Shown: positions 42,649 through 50,781 of the stretch, piece after piece | How positions within the stretch are numbered: the stretch's first letter is position 1 | How the letters are laid out: the number at the start of each line of letters is the position of its first letter | NCBI GenBank assembly: GCA_964615095.1 | Contig: CAZTPX010000020.1 | Coordinates: forward strand, 30,419-94,418 | Origin: JANXQG01 sp964615095 | Lineage (GTDB): Bacteria > Planctomycetota > Planctomycetia > Pirellulales > Thermoguttaceae | Length of the DNA stretch: 64,000 bases | Reading direction: 5' to 3' | Translations under genes and position numbers: made by a program | The notes under the pieces: generated by a model | What the model was told of the DNA's origin: nothing | The model's database searches: none | The model's input: only the letters and a program-made list of their open reading frames with translations

Positions 42649-43635
42649 ATGTTTCCCACCGTCCGTCTCCGCCGACTCCGTTACAACCCGGCCGTACGAC
42701 AGCTCGTCCGGCATACGCGTCTTTCGCCCGCAAACCTGGTGATGCCGCTATTTGTGCGGCCGGGCAGCGGGGTGCGGCAGGAAATCGTCTCCATGCCCGG
42801 CAATTTTCAGTTGTCGCCCGATCTGCTGATCGAGGAGATTCGCGGCTTGCAGCAGTTGGGCGTGGGCGGCGTGATCCTCTTCGGAATCCCCGCCAGCAAA
42901 GATGCCGTGGGAAGCGATTCGACCAGCCCGCAGGGCATCATTGCCCAGGCGGTCCGCCTGGTCAAGCAGGCCGTGCCGGAGATGCTGCTGATCACCGACG
43001 TGTGTCTCTGCGAATACACCGACCACGGCCACTGCGGGCCGTTGCATGAGACGTCGGGCCGCGTGGACGTGGACAACGACGCCACCTTGGAGCTACTGGC
43101 CCGGCAAGCGGTGATTCACGCTCAGGCGGGGGCGGAAGTGATTGCCCCTAGCGGCATGATGGACGGCATGGTAGGCGCGATCCGCCAAGGGCTGGACGGG
43201 GCCGGCTTCGCGCACATTCCCATTATGAGCTACGCGGCCAAGTATGCCAGCGCGTTCTACGGGCCGTTTCGCGATGCGGCCGAGAGTGCGCCGAAGATGG
43301 GTGACCGCCGCAGCTACCAGATGGACGCCGCCTCGTCGCCCGGCCAGGCCCTGCGCGAGATCGAGTTGGATCTGGCCGAAGGGGCCGACATGATCATGGT
43401 CAAGCCCGCGCTGGCCTACCTGGACATCATTCGCTTGGCCGCCGATCATTTTCCCGGCGTGCCGTTGGCTGCCTACAACGTGTCCGGCGAGTTCAGCATG
43501 GTCAAGGCCGCGGCCGCCAACGGTTGGATCGACGAGCGGGCAATCGTCCTGGAAACGCTCACCGCGGTGCATCGCGCCGGGGCCGGCATTATCCTAACGT
43601 ACTGGGCCAAGGATGTGGCACGGTGGTTACAGTAA
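42649..43635 (+). CDS. hemB: Delta-aminolevulinic acid dehydratase (porphobilinogen synthase)
   Basis: A 328-residue enzyme that condenses two 5-aminolevulinate to porphobilinogen in haem synthesis. DVCLCEYTDHGHCG supplies the three Cys of the zinc-type active site, YAAKYASAFYGPF and MIMVKPALAYLD the two Schiff-base lysines, and AYNVSGEFSMVKAAA the closing signature. The length is normal for the family. The neighbours (Ser/Thr kinase before, GIY-YIG fragment after) do not belong to haem synthesis. Confidence 0.96.
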   Translation: MFPTVRLRRLRYNPAVRQLVRHTRLSPANLVMPLFVRPGSGVRQEIVSMPGNFQLSPDLLIEEIRGLQQLGVGGVILFGIPASKDAVGSDSTSPQGIIAQAVRLVKQAVPEMLLITDVCLCEYTDHGHCGPLHETSGRVDVDNDATLELLARQAVIHAQAGAEVIAPSGMMDGMVGAIRQGLDGAGFAHIPIMSYAAKYASAFYGPFRDAAESAPKMGDRRSYQMDAASSPGQALREIELDLAEGADMIMVKPALAYLDIIRLAADHFPGVPLAAYNVSGEFSMVKAAAANGWIDERAIVLETLTAVHRAGAGIILTYWAKDVARWLQ

Positions 43636-43687
43636 GAAAAAGCGGACCTGTCCTTGGCCGCCGACCTGACGATCCTGGCCTGCGATG

Positions 43688-43706
43688 CCCGGACATTTTG
43701 TCCGGG
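43688..43706 (+). terminator. Hairpin after hemB
   Basis: CCCGGACA and TGTCCGGG form an 8-bp stem around TTT, 52 bp after the hemB stop. There is no T tract, so the terminator call is tentative. Confidence 0.35.
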
Positions 43707-43738
43707 TTGCCGCCTCCGACCAAGCGGGCCGCACTTGG

Positions 43739-43767
43739 TTGCAGCGTCGGATTCTGTTGCTTATACT
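43739..43767 (+). promoter_or_regulatory. Promoter before the GIY-YIG fragment
   Basis: TTGCAG at 43739-43744 and TATACT at 43762-43767, spacer 17 bp, 49 bp before the ATG. Confidence 0.45.
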
Positions 43768-43815
43768 GGCGCATGCCAATCAAGTTACCGCTGACATTAG
43801 GACTATGGAACTCAC

Positions 43816-44175
43816 ATGACATCGGCGACTATTAAACTCTTCCTACCGCTCGGGGCCGCGAAAAGCCTGCGCACCGCCGAGATCTCTAACTGGACTGGAA
43901 AGGCTGTCGCCGCTCCCCGCACCGAACTCGATGAGCTTCTGGATCGCGAGGAACTCGAAAAGGCCGGCGTCTACTTACTTATTGGCAACGACCCGCAAAC
44001 CAATGCACCCCGCGCTTACATCGGCGAGGCGGAGGTCATTCGTGATCGGCTCAAGCAACACAAGACAGTGGAAAACTGCGGATGGCAAATCGCTCAAACA
44101 ACTCGACGAACAAGCTTAAGTTGCTATGCAGAGCGTGCCCGCAGGCTTCAGCGTGCCGCTGAAGATCGATATTAA
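43816..44175 (+). pseudogene. Truncated GIY-YIG nuclease-like gene
   Basis: The first 85 residues match the GIY-YIG family with a short beta domain in front: IKLFLPLGAAKSLRTAEIS, then GVYLLIGNDPQTN and RAYIGEAEVIRDRLKQH. After KQHK the usual continuation (a DFW-containing strand and helix ending near the catalytic Glu/Asn region) is missing; the frame runs into unrelated sequence and stops. Neither other frame restores it. It is probably a broken gene, although a short product could be made from its own promoter. Bases 44176-44432 hold nothing recognisable. Confidence 0.6.
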
Positions 44176-44432
44176 GACCGGCAGAACGTGGGCGGGGTGC
44201 AAATGGGGCGTTGGCAACTGGTTGCAGACGCGATTGCAAAGAGCTGGCCGCCGGCACCCTGTCCCTCGCCTACGCTCCGGGCTACGCACCGGCTCCGCTC
44301 GCTCTACTTATCCGCCGGAACCCGGGAGACACGCAAGCCCAGGCTGGAGCCCCCGTACCCAGGCGGTTCGCCGTCGCGGACCCCTGACCGGCACCACCTT
44401 GCCGTGCTGTTCCAGCCACCGCCGCACTGCTA

Positions 44433-44834
44433 TCATTTTAGGCGCGTGTACTGCTCTTCACTCACCTGTTCCATCCAATCGACCGTCTTGCCGTGCAACT
44501 GCTCTTGAATGGCAATATGGGTCACCGCCGTAGTTGGCGTGGCCCCATGCCAATGTTTCTCACTCGGCGGGAACCAGATCACGTCACCCGGCCGGATTTC
44601 CTCAATCGGGCCTCCCCAGCGCTGCACGCGTCCGCAGCCAGCCGTCACGATCAGGGTCTGGCCCAACGGATGGGTGTGCCATGCCGTCCGAGCGCCAGGC
44701 TCGAACGTGACACTGGCACCGACCGCGCGTGCTGGATCGTTTGCTGCGAACAGAGGGTCAATGCGCACCGCGCCGGTAAACCAGTCGGTGGGTCCTTTGA
44801 TGGAAGGTTGTGAGCCACTTCTCTTAATGTCCAT
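44433..44834 (-). CDS. Cupin-domain protein
   Basis: A 133-residue single cupin. Motif 1 is TAWHTHPLGQTLIVTAG, motif 2 is DVIWFPPSEKHWHGAT; the metal-binding His-x-His, Gln/Glu and His positions are present. The N-terminus IKGPTDWFTGAVRIDPLF resembles cupins of the hydroxynitrile-lyase/carboxymuconolactone-decarboxylase-associated type. The substrate is unknown. AAGGA lies ten bases before the ATG at 44834. It is not in an operon; the upstream DNA (44835-45439) holds only weak remnants. Confidence 0.87.
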   Translation of the reverse strand: MDIKRSGSQPSIKGPTDWFTGAVRIDPLFAANDPARAVGASVTFEPGARTAWHTHPLGQTLIVTAGCGRVQRWGGPIEEIRPGDVIWFPPSEKHWHGATPTTAVTHIAIQEQLHGKTVDWMEQVSEEQYTRLK

Positions 44835-44979
44835 TGTCTGAAATCCTTGCTTGATTGCCGCTCGACGAAGGAATTATATGCCAAGGTGCCCGCCGGAAAA
44901 TCCCCAACGCCGGGCCTTCTTCGGCCGCGCCGCCTCGACTATGCGCCGCTGTCGCGCACATAGGGATACGGCTGGAAAG

Positions 44980-45200
44980 GTCTGCGCGAAGGCGAGTTTC
45001 ACTGGCCTGCCTGTTCGAGTGCTTCGGCGACTGTGCCGCCGCGGCGAAATCGAGGCGCTCAAATTCTCAGGCTACTGGCTCGTCCGGCGCGACGAATTCA
45101 CCCGACTCCTTGAGCCACTCTCAACCCTGCAATGGCGAACCAGTGCGGCGCGGCAACAGATGTTCCTCGACCGTTTGCAGGACCTCGCGGCCATGCTCCA
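44980..45200 (+). pseudogene. Fragment with excisionase-like helix-turn-helix
   Basis: In one frame TGLPVRVLRRLCRRGEIEAL followed by a GYWLVRRDEFTRLLE segment resembles the MerR/excisionase DNA-binding domain. The sequence before and after in this frame is Arg-rich and unconvincing, so it is treated as a remnant. The rest of 44835-45439 shows no other gene. Confidence 0.35.
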
Positions 45201-45439
45201 CCCCGGCGATGCGGAATCTTATGATCAGCGTGCTGCTGAAAGATCTGCGAAGGGCTGTCGATCTCTGCCAAACAGACGCAGACTACGACGATACCGCTGG
45301 CTTCGCCGGGAATCGCTCTGGAGGTGTAATTCTAGGCCGGCAAGCCGATCGCGAGCCGCGTGCCGTTGACAGTGCTTTGTCCCGCTGCGAAGATAAGAGA
45401 TTACCCAATGAGCCAGAACACGTTGACAGAGCAAATACT

Positions 45440-45760
45440 ATGCCGGCTATACACTTAATCAAGAAGCGTGACCCAAAACTGCCTCCGATTATCCCGATCG
45501 AGCCTGGATCAAGAGTTTATCGTAGTGGGCATTGGGCGCTCGCGGAAACGACAGCGAAAACGCTTATCGGCGGCACGATCTACTTGCACGAAAAGAAAGC
45601 GGACCCGTCTTTCTTCGGCGGAATCGTCACCAGCGTGGAGATGGTAGGAGATGGGGAGCATGCTGGCCGGATCGTCTTCACGTTCGAGACCGGCGCAGCT
45701 TTCAAAGGTATTGCTGCTCCAAGTAAATGCTGGGTTCATGAGATGCAGATCATTCCGTGA
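45440..45760 (+). CDS. Small conserved hypothetical protein
   Basis: A 106-residue frame: MPAIHLIKKRDPKLPPIIPI, then SGHWALAETTAKTLIGGTIY, a KKADPSFFGGIV segment and GRIVFTFETGAAFKGIA. The balanced composition and the G-x-IY-x-HxKxx-PSFFGG pattern are typical of a short conserved family of unknown function seen in many bacteria. ATG 45440 starts at the conserved part; the same frame is open upstream but with unconvincing sequence. There is no signal peptide. The neighbours are remnants. Confidence 0.6.
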   Translation: MPAIHLIKKRDPKLPPIIPIEPGSRVYRSGHWALAETTAKTLIGGTIYLHEKKADPSFFGGIVTSVEMVGDGEHAGRIVFTFETGAAFKGIAAPSKCWVHEMQIIP

Positions 45761-45999
45761 TACGCCAGCCGAATGAGCCGGACGCCCAAACAATCTTCGG
45801 CCCTGCCTCTCCACACCGGTTCAAGCACGCACCTGCGCCGCGGCCTCGATCCGCCTCTTGGCCTCCGCTTTTTGCGCGCCACAGGGCAGCTTGATCGTGC
45901 GCGGTGGGCGGCATTTCTGCCATCGAGCTGTGGGTCCGCCCGTGCCAGTGCCGGCGATACGCTGGGCTTCGCAACGAATTACTAAAAGTCTGTTTTTGG

Positions 46000-46143
46000 C
46001 TAGACGCTGTTGTCGTGCAGAAACGCCATCGCCAGCACGCTGCGGGCGCGATGGTCGCGGAACTTGATCGGGAGGTTCATGCACAGTTGCACCGGGATGC
46101 CGGAATACTCTCCAAACCAGTCCGGACCGAAGGCGCTGAAGCA
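46000..46143 (-). pseudogene. Unassigned coding-like remnant
   Basis: On the minus strand a 47-codon stretch reads CFSAFGPDWFGEYSGIPVQL then CMNLPIKFRDHRARSVLAMA. It has protein-like composition, no start of its own and a different frame from the adjacent beta-helix gene. I do not recognise the family. Bases 45761-46150 contain nothing else that I can support. Confidence 0.25.
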
Positions 46144-46150
46144 ACGGAGT

Positions 46151-47458
46151 TCATTTCTTGGCCTTGCCTTGCAGCGGGTGCGGATAGACATAGGGCATAT
46201 AATATTCGGGCTTGGGCTGCTCGTTGAAGAAATCCCGCCCTTCCTTGACGTGCGCTGCTTGTAGCTCTGTCTGTTTCGGATCCGCCCAAGGGCGCAGCAC
46301 CATGTTCAGCTTCGCCCCATTCAACGTGTTGTTCCAGGCATAGCAGGGCGACGGTTCGAAGACGCCGTCGCCGTCAGCATCGGTGGCCCGACCCGGTTGG
46401 CCGAAGCAAGGATAGCCGGCCCCTTTCTGGCCCGCAGGAATCTGATTGCCGTCGATCGGATTCCTGCCGTCACACATCCCAAACTCGCCAATGGGCATGA
46501 ACGATCTTTCGTGGCTGACTTGGATCGTACGCGTGTTGTAGGTCGTTCCGGTTACTGTGTTGTTGAACACCATCGCCACGCCGCCGGCGACGAAGATGAA
46601 CCCCTGGGGCCGGCCCATCTTCAGGCCCTCGGCGGAGAATGTGTTGTCGTAAATCTCAGCGCTCTGGGATCCGTAGGCGCCCGGACGGACCCTGTAGATT
46701 TCCAGTTGACTATTGACGATCTTGTTGTGTCGGATGACGACCCGGGCGCCTTGGTACGGCACGATCCAGGGGTTGTTGCCGTCGGGGTTCACGACTGCCG
46801 GGCCGAAGTGGACGTCATTGTCCTCGAAGTAGACTGCTTGCGCAGTGCCCAGCGTGAGGGGCTTGGTGAAGTTGACCTTGCCTGGCCCCTGGCACATGAT
46901 TGTCTGCGCCTGGTGATTCTTCTCCAGGGCGTGAAAATAACAGTGGTCGATCAAGCCATAGGTGTCGCCGGTGATCGACAGCATCTGGTCCATATTCAAG
47001 AACTTGCAGTGGTCGACGCGGAAGTTTTTGCAGTTCCCATTGATCACGACCTCGCCCGCCCATATTCCCGCGTTGGCGAACCCGGTTCCGTCGAAGGTGA
47101 TCCCCGTGATGCGGAAGGGCTTTCCCTCCACGCCATTGATCACGAACGACTTGTCTCCAGGCGCCCTGGTTGTATCCGTGCGGATGATCGTCTTGTCAAT
47201 TCCGGCGCCCTGGATGGTGATGGCCTTCATTTTGGCCCAATGGCCGGCGTTCCAGCCCTTCGTCCACACGACCGTCCCCTCGGGAAGCCGTACGGTGTCG
47301 CCGTCCTTGGCCGCGTCGATCGCCTGCCAGACAGCCTCCGGCGTCAAGCTCGCGGCCCTGCGCGTCTCGGCGGCAGCGGCCTTGGGCAGTAAACCGTGCC
47401 CGGTGAGGAAGAGACAACATGCCAACCACAATCGGCATCGCGGGTTCTTGATGCTCAT
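46151..47458 (-). CDS. Exported right-handed beta-helix (pectate-lyase-like) protein
   Basis: A 435-residue protein with a signal peptide (cleavage near AAAA-E, residue 30). After an N-terminal cap (LTPEAVWQAIDAAKDGDTVR, then LPEGTVVW) come short beta-coil rungs: GITFDGTGFANAGIWAGEVV, FRVDHCKFLNMDQMLSITGD, GLIDHCYFHALEKNHQAQT, ARVVIRHNKIVNSQLEIYRV and AEIYDNTFSAEGLKM. Such folds bind or cleave polysaccharides. The active-site arginines and Asp residues of true pectate lyases could not be confirmed. A large palindrome lies just upstream, and the gene runs in the same direction as the HEAT-repeat gene before it. Confidence 0.82.
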   Translation of the reverse strand: MSIKNPRCRLWLACCLFLTGHGLLPKAAAAETRRAASLTPEAVWQAIDAAKDGDTVRLPEGTVVWTKGWNAGHWAKMKAITIQGAGIDKTIIRTDTTRAPGDKSFVINGVEGKPFRITGITFDGTGFANAGIWAGEVVINGNCKNFRVDHCKFLNMDQMLSITGDTYGLIDHCYFHALEKNHQAQTIMCQGPGKVNFTKPLTLGTAQAVYFEDNDVHFGPAVVNPDGNNPWIVPYQGARVVIRHNKIVNSQLEIYRVRPGAYGSQSAEIYDNTFSAEGLKMGRPQGFIFVAGGVAMVFNNTVTGTTYNTRTIQVSHERSFMPIGEFGMCDGRNPIDGNQIPAGQKGAGYPCFGQPGRATDADGDGVFEPSPCYAWNNTLNGAKLNMVLRPWADPKQTELQAAHVKEGRDFFNEQPKPEYYMPYVYPHPLQGKAKK

Positions 47459-47511
47459 CGTTGCTCCTTAAGGGTCAATTTCACAAAGGATGTCACAGTC
47501 CCGCGCTAGCC

Positions 47512-47632
47512 GTAGGGTGGGACCAGATCGCGTAGCGAGCGCAGGCCCACCATTATCGGCCGGAAAACACATTATGGTGGGCCTGCGCTCGCCGACCCGC
47601 AAGCGGGTACCCCGGATCTGGTCCCACCCTAC
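47512..47632. repeat. 121-bp palindromic element
   Basis: GTAGGGTGGGACCAGATC pairs with GATCTGGTCCCACCCTAC, and GCGAGCGCAGGCCCACCAT with ATGGTGGGCCTGCGCTCGC. An outer pair ATGTCACAG / CTGTGACAT at about 47490 and 47641 extends the symmetry. It is a MITE-like dispersed repeat common in planctomycetes, in the gap between two minus-strand genes. Confidence 0.75.
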
Positions 47633-47668
47633 AGTCGTATCTGTGACATTATTTCTGAAACGGACCAC

Positions 47669-49549
47669 TTATTGCCTGCCGAGTTGCTCGGCGTGCAGCC
47701 AGCCGGTCTTATCCGTGCCCTCGACGCGAACGCCGACCCAGGCCCCACGGATCTCCAGAACCTTGAGCTTCGTCCCCTTGGGCACGACCTGGCCCTGCGA
47801 GCCCTTCACGCCGATCTCAAGTTTGTCTTCGAGGGTGACGACGAAATCGCCCGGCTTCAGCGGCTCGGCGGCGGCGGCCGCGGCGGCTGCCTTCTCGACG
47901 GCCTTCAAGGCCTTGGCAGCCACCTCCTGCACGTCCTTGTCCTCGTCGGTCGCGGCCTTCTTCAAAGCCGTCATCGAGGTCTTGGCCAACGCGCCCAGAT
48001 CGCCCAGGGCCTCGGCACACAAGAGGCGATCTTGCACTTCCGGCAGGGCCAGCCCGTCGATCAAAAGCGGCACGGTCTTGGCCGCATTATCGGCCGACTT
48101 CGGATCGATCTTGGCCAGCGCCCAAGCGCTCAGCAGCCGCAGGGTGTCGTCCTTGCTCGCCAACTGCTTGAGCAACGCCGACTCGCTCTCCGCGGCATCC
48201 GGCCCGATCTTGCCCAGGGCAAAGGCGATCGCCGCAAAGTTCAAGTCCCGGTCGTCCGGCTGATTGAGCACCTTGACCAGGGCATGAACCCCATCCTTCG
48301 CCCCGGGGCCGATATCGCCCAGCGCGATGATTGCTTCGTGGGCCACGCGGGAGTTCTTGTCGTCAACCAGCTTGGCCAGCTCGCCCGTGGCGGCCACGGC
48401 GGGCGGGCCGATACGACCCAGCGCGTAGGCAACGTCGGCGCGGAACTTCTCGAATCTCAAGGCATCGATCAATCGCGGCACCGCCGGAGCGCCTAAGGCG
48501 GCCAAGGCATCCATGGCATAGCGCACCGTCGTCTCATCGGCGTCCTTCATGGCATTTTCCCAGATCGGCGCCGTGATTTCCGGGGCGGGCGGCAGGGAGG
48601 CCAGCGCCCGGGCAGCGCCGACGCGGACGAATTGATCTTTGTCCTTCAAACGTGCGACCAGCACCTCGGCGGTCTCTTTCCGCAGTTGCTTGTCTTCCGG
48701 ATGGACTTTGGCCAAGGCCCAAAGGCTCGCCGTGCTGAGCATCTGGTCCTTGCTCTTCGTATTGGCGCGGATCGTGGCCTCGACGTCCTTGGGAATCTGC
48801 CCCAGTTCGCCCAGCACGAACGTGGCCGCAGTGCCGGCATGCTCGTCCGCCCCGCTCAAGAGAGCCGCAATTTGCGGCACGGCGGGCGCTGCGGCCTCGC
48901 TGCCCATCGCGCCGAGCGTGAGCACGGCCTCGCGGCGAATCTCCGGCCGCTTGTCCTTGAGTTTTTCCGTAATTGCCGGTACCGCCTCCTTGGCTGCCGG
49001 ACCGATGTCGCGGAGGATGATCAAGGCCCAAAAGGCGGCCTTTTCGTTCGTCAGAGCTTCGATCAAGCCCGGCACGGCCTCCGCGCCGGCTTCGGCGATG
49101 GCGTTGCAAATCCGCCCCTGGATGGCCGGATCGGCGTCCTCCAGCAGCTTGCCGAGAATGGGAACCATAACCTTCGGGCCGGGGTGGATGGCCCGAATGG
49201 CCAGCAGGGCGGTGCGGCGAACGCTTTCGTCCGGGTCCTTCAGTAATGCGGCCATGGCCGGCACGGAATCCTTGGCGGCCGCGCCGATTTGGCCCAGCGC
49301 CAGCAGCGCGTGGGCGCGGACCTTGGCCGACTTGTCTTTGAGCAGGTCCTCGATTGGCTTGACGGCCTCGGCCGCCTTCGCGCCCTGCCCCGCCAACTCG
49401 TCGAGCCCCTTGACTTTGTCGGCCTCGTTGTCCGACTTCAATGACTTGGCAACGATCGCCGCGACCGCGTCGTCGGCGTAAACTTTCGCACCGCCCAGGG
49501 CCAGAAAGCCGCAAGCAGCCAGGATCAAGATCGCGTTCTTTGTTTTCAT
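47669..49549 (-). CDS. Exported HEAT-repeat protein with SH3-like C-terminus
   Basis: A 626-residue protein with a signal peptide (MKTKNAILILAACGFLALGG). It is built from about 14 HEAT repeats of the short PBS-lyase type (VRAHALLALGQIGAAAKDSV; VRRTALLAIRAI; VAHEAIIALGDIGPGAKDGV). The last 65 residues form a beta domain: PGDFVVTLEDKLEIGVKGSQ, ending in DKTGWLHAEQL, which resembles bacterial SH3 domains. It is probably a periplasmic protein-protein scaffold. ATG 49549 has GGGAG seven bases upstream; an ATG nine codons earlier is less likely. The gene 39 bp upstream may be cotranscribed. Confidence 0.85.
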   Translation of the reverse strand: MKTKNAILILAACGFLALGGAKVYADDAVAAIVAKSLKSDNEADKVKGLDELAGQGAKAAEAVKPIEDLLKDKSAKVRAHALLALGQIGAAAKDSVPAMAALLKDPDESVRRTALLAIRAIHPGPKVMVPILGKLLEDADPAIQGRICNAIAEAGAEAVPGLIEALTNEKAAFWALIILRDIGPAAKEAVPAITEKLKDKRPEIRREAVLTLGAMGSEAAAPAVPQIAALLSGADEHAGTAATFVLGELGQIPKDVEATIRANTKSKDQMLSTASLWALAKVHPEDKQLRKETAEVLVARLKDKDQFVRVGAARALASLPPAPEITAPIWENAMKDADETTVRYAMDALAALGAPAVPRLIDALRFEKFRADVAYALGRIGPPAVAATGELAKLVDDKNSRVAHEAIIALGDIGPGAKDGVHALVKVLNQPDDRDLNFAAIAFALGKIGPDAAESESALLKQLASKDDTLRLLSAWALAKIDPKSADNAAKTVPLLIDGLALPEVQDRLLCAEALGDLGALAKTSMTALKKAATDEDKDVQEVAAKALKAVEKAAAAAAAAEPLKPGDFVVTLEDKLEIGVKGSQGQVVPKGTKLKVLEIRGAWVGVRVEGTDKTGWLHAEQLGRQ

Positions 49550-49588
49550 GGGCAAACTCCCGTCGTTATTGGACATCCGCGGTTAGGG

Positions 49589-50281
49589 TTAGAGGGTAGT
49601 ACGAGTGACGGCATACAACAGGCTCTGCAGGAACGTGCGGCAGGCCACGTAATCCTGCGGCGGGATCGAACTGATCTGCGACTTCAAGCCGTCGAACATG
49701 CTATCGATGTTCTCGCGCACCTGCGTCTGATCGGCGTAGTCCAACCCGCCGTATTTGACCCACTTGGTCGTACACTCGCCGACCGCGGCCCGCTGCGGTT
49801 CAAAACTGGCATCCTGCAAGGCGGCCGGCCAGTAGAGCGCGCCGCTGACGGGATCGATCTGGCTGGTGGTCAAGCCCCGAGGCGCTCCCGCGCGTGCCCG
49901 GCGGGCAAGTTCCTCCGGCGTAGGGGCCGGGCCACGTTCCTTCGCCCGTTCCGCGCGGCCGATGTCGCGCAACTGCCAGAAGGTCTGCGCGCTTTGCACC
50001 TGATTGTGCATAGCATTGCTCTGGGCCTGCGTTATGTTGATGGCCGCCGCGCTGGTGGCCAGGTTATATTGCCCCGCGGCACTGATGACCTGCGACATGC
50101 CTTGCATTGCAGCGCCCTGGGCGGTTTGCGCCCCGCCGTAGCCATAACCGCCGCCACCATAGACCGTGGTGGAAGGGGCCGGCACCGCCGGTTGATACGG
50201 CGGACTGCCCGCCACGCTGCCTTGCCCAAAGGCTATGCCCGGGCACGCGAACAAAATCACGAAGATCCAGATTCGTTGCAT
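49589..50281 (-). CDS. Secreted hypothetical protein
   Basis: A 230-residue protein with a clear signal peptide (cleavage at AFG-Q, residue 19). Residues 20-60 are Gly/Tyr/Pro-rich; 60-120 form helices rich in Ala, Gln and Asn (MSQVISAAGQYNLATSAAA). The C-terminal half has GALYWPAALQD and YVACRTFLQSLLYAV, a pattern I have seen only in planctomycete hypothetical proteins. ATG 50281 has GGAG eight bases upstream. The function is unknown. It lies upstream of the HEAT-repeat gene on the same strand. Confidence 0.7.
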   Translation of the reverse strand: MQRIWIFVILFACPGIAFGQGSVAGSPPYQPAVPAPSTTVYGGGGYGYGGAQTAQGAAMQGMSQVISAAGQYNLATSAAAINITQAQSNAMHNQVQSAQTFWQLRDIGRAERAKERGPAPTPEELARRARAGAPRGLTTSQIDPVSGALYWPAALQDASFEPQRAAVGECTTKWVKYGGLDYADQTQVRENIDSMFDGLKSQISSIPPQDYVACRTFLQSLLYAVTRTTL

Positions 50282-50343
50282 GAGGATTTCTCCAATAGTA
50301 GCTAGGATTATTTGTTTTCTTCTCACGGACCGCCGGACCAACA

Positions 50344-50436
50344 GTAGGTCTCTCTTGCCGAGAGAAACCAACGTGCTTCGTGCCGCTGGAAACTCTGGGG
50401 CTTTCCCGCGGGCAGCGGACTGTCCGGCCGGCTATT
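50344..50436. repeat. Double-hairpin dispersed repeat, divergent copy 3
   Basis: Begins GTAGGTCTCTCTTGCCGAGA, nearly identical to the start of the copy at 21524, with the second hairpin weaker. The rest of the 500-bp gap 50282-50781 holds only this repeat and the one at 50708. Confidence 0.5.
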
Positions 50437-50707
50437 GATTCATTTTCACATTTTACAAGCCTTTGGGCCTAAATGGAATGAGGCCCCCCGGAAACGCGCG
50501 CGATTTAAGGCCAAGGTTCCCAAAGGTCGTTTTTCCCGTAATTTCTCAGCCCAAGGATCAAGCCACTCTAGAGAGTAGGTTAGTTCCTTTCCGCCGCCTT
50601 GCCATCGCGAGCCGTCGCATCGATTGACAGTACTTCGCCGGATGGTATGTTGACTGTTTTGAGCGAAAGGGCAGGCTACAGGCAATGATCTTCCTGCGGT
50701 CTTCCCT

Positions 50708-50755
50708 GTGGGATAGGTTTTCAACCTGTCGTGACAGATTACAAATCTATCCTAC
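50708..50755. repeat. 48-bp imperfect palindrome
   Basis: GTGGGATAGGTTTTCAACCT pairs imperfectly with the reverse complement of AGATTACAAATCTATCCTAC. It is a REP-like repeat 26 bp before the start of the esterase gene. Confidence 0.6.
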
Positions 50756-50781
50756 GTTTTTGTCCTTTCAGGGGGTATGTC

